Shown here: positions 13,272 through 17,749 of the stretch, in pieces
Layout: every line of letters begins with the position of its first letter
How positions within the stretch are numbered: position 1 is the first letter of the stretch
Assembly: GCA_026386995.1 (NCBI GenBank)
Contig: JAPLMO010000344.1
Location: 1-17,749 of the forward strand
Length of the DNA: 17,749 bases
Reading direction: 5' to 3'
From: Planctomycetota bacterium
Lineage (GTDB): Bacteria; Planctomycetota; Phycisphaerae; FEN-1346
Program-made: the position numbers and the translations under genes
The notes under the pieces: generated by a model
What the model was told of the DNA's origin: nothing
Database searches by the model: none
The model's input: only the letters and a program-made list of their open reading frames with translations

Positions 13272-14813
13272 GTGAAACTTGACTTCACGAACTTCCGCGA
13301 CCCGGACCTGTCGGAGGAGTTTGTCGAGCACCTGGTGCGCGAGGTCTCCCCCGGCCGGGCGATGCACTTCCAGCGTCTGTGGTCCTACTACCGGAACGAC
13401 CTGACGCCGCTCGGCGAAGGCGTGTCCGAGGCCGAGGCCGACGCCGACTGGGCCGCCGGGACGCGCCCGTACGTCCAGGCCCAGGAGTTCGGCCTGCCGG
13501 CCCGCATCACGGGCCGGTCGCACCTGGGGTACGGCGGCGCCGGCATGCCACAACCCGAAATCCGCCGCAAGGAAGTCGTGATCGAGAACGACATCGGCTG
13601 GCGGATCGACACGGCCGTCCACTTCCTCGCCGGCAAGCCCGTGGGCATCGAGAGCCTCGCCCGCCGGCCCGAGGACGCCCGCGAGATTGAAGCGGCGCTC
13701 GGAGCCGTCTGGGAAGCAAGCGGCGGCCTGGCGCTCTGGCAGGAGATGGCCCTGCTGGGCGCGGTGTACGGTTTCGTGGACCTGGTTATACGCGTGCGCC
13801 CGGATAGCGGCGACGCGGCCAAGGCCGGCGGTTTTCGCGGGGGCGGGGGCAAGGACGCCGGCGACCTTGCGCCCGCCCTCCGCGCCGGACTGACGCTGGC
13901 CGTCGATGCCGTCGAGGCACCGCGCATCCTGCCGGTCCTCGACGAGATGGACGCCCGGCGGCTGCGGTACTGGATCCGGTCGTACCGCCGCCAGACCAAC
14001 CGCATGGCCGGCGCCGGCCTCTTCGGCCGCCTGCTGGGGCGGACCGCGCGGCCGGAAGAGGTCGAAGTGCTCGAAATCTTCGGCCCGAACTGGTGGCAGC
14101 AGTACGAAGACGGGGCGCTCGTGGCCGAAGGCGAGAACCTCCTGGGGCGCGTGCCGGTCGTCCACATCCAGAACTTCGCGCACCCGATGAACTACGAAGG
14201 CGCCGGCGAGGTCGAGCCGCTCATCCCCATCCAGGATGAACTCAACACGCGCCTGTCGGACCGCGCCAACCGCGTGACGTTCCAGAGTTTCAAGATGTAC
14301 CTCGGCAAGGGCATCGACGGGTTCGAGAACCGGCCCATCGCCCCGGGGCGCATGTGGGCCACCGATAACCCCGACGCGTCGATCGAGGCGTTCGGCGGCG
14401 ACGCCGAGAGCCCCGGCGAAACGGCCCACATCGCCGAACTGCGCGAGGCAATGGACAAGACGAGCGGCGTAACGCCGCTGGCCGCGGGCCTCCTGCGCGA
14501 CTCGCTGGGGAACCTCACCAGCGCGACTGCGCTGCGGGTGGTCCTGGCGGGGACGCTCGCGCGGCTTGAGCGGAAGCGCGTGACCTACGGCGCGGGGCTG
14601 GTCGATGCCAACCGCATCATCATGGAGGCCCTCGACTGCTTCGGAATCCTCCGCACCGATCCCGAGGACCGCCGGACGCGGCTGCACTGGCCGGGCCCGC
14701 TGCCCGAGAGCCTCGGGGAAAAACTCGCCGAGGCCAAGGCCAAGCGCGAACTCGGCGTGCCGACCGAGACAGTCCTGCGCGAACTGGGCTACGAACCGAA
14801 CACGGCGAAGTAA
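13272..14813 (+). CDS. Phage portal protein
   Basis: 513 residues. Portals form the dodecameric ring at one capsid vertex through which DNA is packaged and ejected. Portal-like features in order: N-terminal helices with MHFQRLWSYYRN; KEVVIENDIGWRIDTAVHFLAGKP.G (about 100-125), a typical entry to the wing; a basic, Trp-rich middle; PVVHIQNFAHPMNYEGAGEV (about 294-312) then IPIQDELNTRLSDRANRV; SGVTPLAAG (about 397-405) and LGNLTSATALRVVLAGTLAR (about 412-431), the stem/crown helices. I chose GTG 13272 because AGGAG (13261-13265) lies six bases before it; the ATG at 13266 abuts that site. It is first in the head operon. The SPP1 gp6 or SU10 subtype is not resolved. Confidence 0.85.
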   Translation: MKLDFTNFRDPDLSEEFVEHLVREVSPGRAMHFQRLWSYYRNDLTPLGEGVSEAEADADWAAGTRPYVQAQEFGLPARITGRSHLGYGGAGMPQPEIRRKEVVIENDIGWRIDTAVHFLAGKPVGIESLARRPEDAREIEAALGAVWEASGGLALWQEMALLGAVYGFVDLVIRVRPDSGDAAKAGGFRGGGGKDAGDLAPALRAGLTLAVDAVEAPRILPVLDEMDARRLRYWIRSYRRQTNRMAGAGLFGRLLGRTARPEEVEVLEIFGPNWWQQYEDGALVAEGENLLGRVPVVHIQNFAHPMNYEGAGEVEPLIPIQDELNTRLSDRANRVTFQSFKMYLGKGIDGFENRPIAPGRMWATDNPDASIEAFGGDAESPGETAHIAELREAMDKTSGVTPLAAGLLRDSLGNLTSATALRVVLAGTLARLERKRVTYGAGLVDANRIIMEALDCFGILRTDPEDRRTRLHWPGPLPESLGEKLAEAKAKRELGVPTETVLRELGYEPNTAK

Positions 14814-14829
14814 CACCACGACTCTCGAG

Positions 14830-14849
14830 CCCGCCGCGGAAGCGGCGGG
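14830..14849 (+). promoter_or_regulatory. Intercistronic GNRA hairpin, portal/scaffold gap
   Basis: CCCGCCGC-GGAA-GCGGCGGG: a perfect 8-bp GC stem with a GGAA tetraloop, 16 bases after the portal stop and 24 before the next Shine-Dalgarno. There is no U-tract, so it is not a standard terminator. Confidence 0.8.
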
Positions 14850-14886
14850 GTATCACCGAACACGAAAACGGTCAAAGGAGGACGCG

Positions 14887-15483
14887 ATGTCCACGGATGC
14901 ACCGACCCCGACGGGTCAAGCCACGGCAGGGGACCATACAAGCCCCCAGACGCTCGTTCAGGAGAGCATCAAGTACCGGCGGCGCGCCCAGGAGGCCGAG
15001 CGCCGGGCCGAGGCCCTGGAGGCCGAAGTCCTGGCCCTGCGCGAGGCCGAGGACGGCCGTGCCGGCGCCCTGGAGCAGGAACTGGCCCAGGTGCGCGGCG
15101 AGGCCGAGACGCTTCGTCGCCAGGTGGAAACGGTCCAGCGCGAACGCAGCCTGGAACGCGACCTGGCCCGTGCCGGCTGCGCCGACACCGAGACCGCGCT
15201 GGCTCTGGCGCATCAGCGCCTGGCCGACGGTCAGCCGCCGGAGGACCTGGCGGCGTTCGCGCGGAGCCTGCTCGAGGAAAAGCCGCACCTGAGGACCGCC
15301 GCAGACGTGCCCGCGCGCGTCCCCGCGACCCGCGGCCTTCCGCCGCGCACCGTCGCGCCCCAGCCACCCGCGCAAGCCACGCCGCGCCGCCAGGCAGACC
15401 GCATGGCGGAGCAGGCGCGGCAGTCCGGCAGCGCGACCGACCTGATGGCTTACATGCGTGCCCGCCGCGCAACCGGCGCGTAA
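14887..15483 (+). CDS. Putative phage scaffolding protein (coiled coil)
   Basis: 198 residues. AAAGGAGG (14874-14881) lies five bases before the ATG. A polar N-terminus (about 1-25) leads to a long Glu/Ala/Arg-rich coiled coil (about 26-100: YRRRAQEAERRAEALEAEVL and on). A helical segment follows (about 100-135), then a Pro-rich linker (PPRTVAPQPPAQATP) and a short basic C-terminal helix (ATDLMAYMRARRATGA). That layout, and the place between portal and major capsid, fit an internal scaffold whose basic C-terminal end docks on the capsid protein. No sequence family is recognised, so the role rests on position and composition. No separate prohead protease gene is seen. Confidence 0.65.
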   Translation: MSTDAPTPTGQATAGDHTSPQTLVQESIKYRRRAQEAERRAEALEAEVLALREAEDGRAGALEQELAQVRGEAETLRRQVETVQRERSLERDLARAGCADTETALALAHQRLADGQPPEDLAAFARSLLEEKPHLRTAADVPARVPATRGLPPRTVAPQPPAQATPRRQADRMAEQARQSGSATDLMAYMRARRATGA

Positions 15484-15527
15484 GGTCGCATGGGCGACCC
15501 ATCCGAGCCCGCGGCGGGAGCCGCGGG
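15484..15527 (+). promoter_or_regulatory. Two intercistronic hairpins, scaffold/capsid gap
   Basis: GGTCGC-ATGG-GCGACC (15484-15499) begins right after the stop. CCCGCGGC-GGGA-GCCGCGGG (15508-15527) has a perfect 8-bp stem and a GNRA-type loop. The AT-rich AACTGAAAAACAACAAAGG lead-in to the capsid ribosome site follows, so the site is left open. Confidence 0.8.
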
Positions 15528-15574
15528 ACGGTTTCCACGACGCATAACTGAAAAACAACAAAGGAGAACCACTC

Positions 15575-16726
15575 ATGCCGTTCACCGGAAAAGCAACCTA
15601 CTCCGCCGGCGCCACCCTCCCCGAGATCGCGGAGGACGTGTCGGACCTCGTGGGCATCGTCAGCCCGTTCGAGACGCCGCTGCTGGACGCCCTGGGCGAC
15701 CCGCAGACGGAAGCCCGCTCGACGCACCACGAGTGGCTGGAAGACACGCTTCTGCCGAACACCGACACGGTCCACACCACGCCGACGAACCCCGAGACCG
15801 ACACGACCATCGCCGTGGACAACGCGAACCGCTTCCGCGAGGGCGACCTCGTGCGCTGCGAGGACTCCGAGGAAGTGATGCTCGTCACGGAGGTCGGCGC
15901 GAGCACCATCACCGTGACCCGCGAGTACGGCGGCACGACCGCCGAGGCCCTGGCGGCGGGCGATACGCTGCTCATCCTCGGCAACGCGGCCCTGGAAGGT
16001 CAGGACGCCGACGCGGCCCGCTTCACCGTCCGCAGCCGCCGGGGCAACTGGACACAGATCTTCGCCAAGACCCTCATGGTCGCCGGCAGCGAACTGGCCG
16101 TGCGGCACCTCTCGGTGGCCGACGAACTGGACTTCCAGAAGACCAAGGCCCTGCGCGAATTGCTCCGGGACCTGGAGAACACGGTCCTGAACGGCGTCGC
16201 CCCCGCCGCTAACCAGCAGGGGTCCGATTCCGTCCGCCGCACGATGAACGGGCTTATCCCGCAACTGACGACGAACCGCTTCGTGCCGGGCCAGGGCGGG
16301 TTCCCGAGCGGCGGGACGTTGGACGAGGCCAAACTCAACATAGCCCTGCGCCTGGTGTGGGAGAAGTCGAGCGGCCAGGTGGACCTGATCGTGGTCAACG
16401 GCTACCAGAAGCGCGTGATCAGCCAGTTCGGGGCAAACGCCCGCGCGTACTCGCCCGACGACCCGCGGTTCACGAGCCAGGTCGCCGTCTACGAGAGCGA
16501 CTTCGGCGTACAGCGGGTGGTCCTGTCGCGCTGGGTGCCGCGCGACGCGGTGGTCCTGCTGGATTCCAGCCGCGTGCAGGTGCTGCCGCTGGCCGGCCGG
16601 AGTTTCCAGTACCGGCCGCTGGCCGCCACCGGCGACTTCGAGAAGGGCCAGGTGCTCGGCGAGTACGCCCTGGAGATGCGAAACGAGGCCGCCCACTGCA
16701 TCATCCGCGGCCTGGCAACGTCGTAA
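15575..16726 (+). CDS. Phage major capsid protein, DUF5309/SU10 type
   Basis: 383 residues, a normal HK97-fold capsid size. AAGGAG (15561-15566) lies eight bases before the ATG in an AT-rich leader, fitting high expression. The N-terminal pattern LVGIVSPFETPLLDALGDPQ and HHEWLEDTLLP is the signature of the DUF5309 (SU10-like) capsid family. A beta-rich insertion follows (about 75-140: DTTIAVDNANRFREGDLVRC; EVGASTITVTREYGGTT). Then come the spine and P-domain helices (ELDFQKTKALRELLRDLENT; TLDEAKLNIALRLVWEKSSG) and the C-terminal A/E regions (VYESDFGVQRVVLSRWVPRD; EYALEMRNEAAHCIIRGLAT). It forms the icosahedral shell. The hairpins before and after set this gene apart within the operon. Confidence 0.88.
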   Translation: MPFTGKATYSAGATLPEIAEDVSDLVGIVSPFETPLLDALGDPQTEARSTHHEWLEDTLLPNTDTVHTTPTNPETDTTIAVDNANRFREGDLVRCEDSEEVMLVTEVGASTITVTREYGGTTAEALAAGDTLLILGNAALEGQDADAARFTVRSRRGNWTQIFAKTLMVAGSELAVRHLSVADELDFQKTKALRELLRDLENTVLNGVAPAANQQGSDSVRRTMNGLIPQLTTNRFVPGQGGFPSGGTLDEAKLNIALRLVWEKSSGQVDLIVVNGYQKRVISQFGANARAYSPDDPRFTSQVAVYESDFGVQRVVLSRWVPRDAVVLLDSSRVQVLPLAGRSFQYRPLAATGDFEKGQVLGEYALEMRNEAAHCIIRGLATS

Positions 16727-16743
16727 CCCTCTCCCCCGTGCCG

Positions 16744-16801
16744 GGGCCGGTCCCACCCCGGAGGACCGGCCCTCCCCCCCCCCGTCCGCCCCACGGGGGG
16801 G
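16744..16801 (+). promoter_or_regulatory. Strong paired hairpins after the capsid gene
   Basis: A 10-bp stem GGGCCGGTCC (16744-16753) / GGACCGGCCC (16763-16772) is followed by CCCCCCGT (16778-16785) / ACGGGGGG (16793-16800). The C-run 16774-16783 is ten bases long and is prone to sequencing error. There is no U-tract. It may protect the 3' end of capsid mRNA or lower downstream expression. Confidence 0.75.
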
Positions 16802-16857
16802 TGGCGGGAGCCAAACGGCAAGTGGCCGGGGCTTGGAACCAGCGCAGGAGAGATCAC

Positions 16858-17523
16858 ATGCCGAACTTTTCGACCGACGCCAACCTGCTGAAATGGGAGC
16901 CCGCGATCTTGCGGGAGTTAGCCTTGGACCACCAGTGCCTCGCGCGCGGCTCGGGGGCATCGAGCCAGACGTTCTCAGTCGTGGCGGAGGATGCGGGGTT
17001 CAAGACGGCCAGGGTCGCCGCCGGGCACGTCATTCACCTTCGCAATGACGACCAGGGGATCGACGGATACTACGAGGTCCTCTCGGTTGAGAGCGAGACG
17101 GAACTGCTGGCCGGCATGCTGGGCGGCCGCGGCGACGAGTGGGTCCCGCTGCCGACGGGAACCGACCTGGAGTTCGACGTCCACACGTTCGATCCGCAGC
17201 ACGAGGAGGCGCGGTGGGCGCTCCTGGCGCGTTTCGGACTCGAGACCGACGCCGACGACGCCGACACCGCCGACGGCCTCGAACGCTGGATCTTCCAGCG
17301 CCGCGTCTTGCGGCACGCGAGCATGGCGCTGGTGCTCGCCACGATCTACCGCGGCCAGGCCGCCGGCGGCCCGGAAACGTCGGGCCTGGCGCAGAAGGCC
17401 GACCACTACGCCCGCCTGTACGAGGACGAAGTCGCCAAGGCCCGGCTCGTCCTGGACCGCGACGGCGACGGCCGCCCTGACGACGTCCGCTCCCTCTCAA
17501 GCCACCGCTTGCGGCGCGAGTAG
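16858..17523 (+). CDS. Putative head-tail connector or virion protein
   Basis: 221 residues. AGGAG lies seven bases before the ATG. Directly after the major capsid gene one expects a head-completion or head-tail adaptor protein. The N-terminal half is beta-rich with Ser/Gly turns (TFSVVAEDAGFKTARVAAGH; IDGYYEVLSVESETELLAGM). The C-terminal half is helical (RRVLRHASMALVLATIYRGQ; KADHYARLYEDEVAKARLVL). It ends with DRDGDGRPDD (about 200-209), which has the spacing of a DxDxDG calcium-binding loop. I do not recognise a named family; the role is inferred from position. It could also be a decoration or minor capsid protein. Confidence 0.65.
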   Translation: MPNFSTDANLLKWEPAILRELALDHQCLARGSGASSQTFSVVAEDAGFKTARVAAGHVIHLRNDDQGIDGYYEVLSVESETELLAGMLGGRGDEWVPLPTGTDLEFDVHTFDPQHEEARWALLARFGLETDADDADTADGLERWIFQRRVLRHASMALVLATIYRGQAAGGPETSGLAQKADHYARLYEDEVAKARLVLDRDGDGRPDDVRSLSSHRLRRE

Positions 17524-17536
17524 CCGTTTCTTTCCA

Positions 17537-17556
17537 AGCCCGCTACGGGGCGGGTT
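17537..17556 (+). promoter_or_regulatory. Intercistronic hairpin after the connector gene
   Basis: AGCCCGC (17537-17543), loop TACGGG, GCGGGTT (17550-17556): a 7-bp stem with one G-T pair, 14 bases after the stop. It is the same GCCCGC-type stem as in the other gaps of this operon. Confidence 0.65.
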
Positions 17557-17600
17557 ATCTCCGGCCCAAAGCAAGAAACCAGAAAGGGCGCGCGTGCCCG

Positions 17601-17749
17601 ATGAACCTCGACGACCTTAAAATCCTGGAAGCCCTCCGCCGGCTGCTCGCGCCCGTGCCCGGGCTGCGGACGGTTCGCCTTGTGCGGCCCGGCGAGTCGG
17701 TCGAAATCCCGCTCAGCCGCATGCCGGCGGCCCTTCTCGATCCGGCCGC
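17601..17749 (+). CDS. Start of a further phage gene, cut by the window edge
   Basis: The first 49 codons of an open frame from ATG 17601: MNLDDLKILEALRRLLAPVP, then GLRTVRLVRPGESVEIPLSR and MPAALLDP. No stop occurs before the edge. AAAGGG lies about 12 bases upstream, a long spacing. The position after the connector suggests a head or tail completion protein. The visible part is a helix followed by a basic beta-rich segment, and no family can be named. Confidence 0.6.
   Translation, partial: MNLDDLKILEALRRLLAPVPGLRTVRLVRPGESVEIPLSRMPAALLDPA

Noticed and set aside
13230..14819. A 529-codon open frame on the minus strand
   Set aside because: It is opposite the portal gene, has no ribosome site, and has His/Arg/Gly-rich composition typical of a GC-driven shadow frame.
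14969..16960. A 663-codon open frame on the minus strand
   Set aside because: It covers the scaffold, capsid and connector genes in antisense. It is low-complexity in Arg/Pro/Gly and has no family motifs.
1..17749. tRNA, rRNA or CRISPR array
   Set aside because: No T-loop or acceptor pattern, no rRNA-like stretch and no regularly spaced direct repeats were seen on reading both strands. A covariance search was not possible here.

Overview
The window is a GC-rich (about 65-70% by eye) bacterial chromosome segment with long genes on both strands. It probably comes from an anaerobic planctomycete (Phycisphaerae-like). This rests on a short Hc1-type histone, a DUF2752 membrane protein beside tandem secreted lipoproteins, and a benzoyl-CoA/2-hydroxyacyl-CoA dehydratase-type activase next to a hydrogenase maturation protease. 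The assignment is inference from gene content, not from a marker-gene comparison.

Left part (1-4567): a giant two-domain activase/DUF2229 protein, cut by the window's left edge, is followed by a [NiFe]-hydrogenase maturation endopeptidase. The 3' end of the endopeptidase gene appears to have been split by insertion of a palindromic repeat. A convergent gap full of palindromes (4419-4718) separates this from a minus-strand group: a 47-codon rpmH (bL34), a FabZ-like dehydratase, and a 59-aa histone-like protein with a clear sigma70 promoter.

Middle (5812-9188): a plus-strand group of a DUF2752 membrane protein and two tandem, apparently paralogous lipoproteins. After a large palindromic repeat comes a third, Pro-rich lipoprotein whose promoter places the transcript start at or next to the ATG (leaderless). 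Convergent to it is a minus-strand block (9189-12751): class-IV aminotransferase, purN, a multi-pass membrane protein of lower GC flanked by inverted copies of a 24-nt palindromic repeat, and argB.

Right part (12752-17749): after a 0.5-kb non-coding or regulatory gap begins a phage or prophage head module: portal, coiled-coil scaffold-like protein, DUF5309/SU10-type major capsid protein, a probable connector or virion protein, and the start of a further gene cut by the right edge. No terminase, protease or integrase lies between argB and the portal. Every gap in this module holds a strong GC-rich hairpin just after the stop codon and before a good Shine-Dalgarno, which looks like a designed feature of the operon.

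The points most worth a second look are the repeat insertion in the hydrogenase protease gene, the leaderless promoters, the repeat-flanked membrane gene, and the hairpin-punctuated capsid operon. I saw no tRNA, rRNA or CRISPR array.
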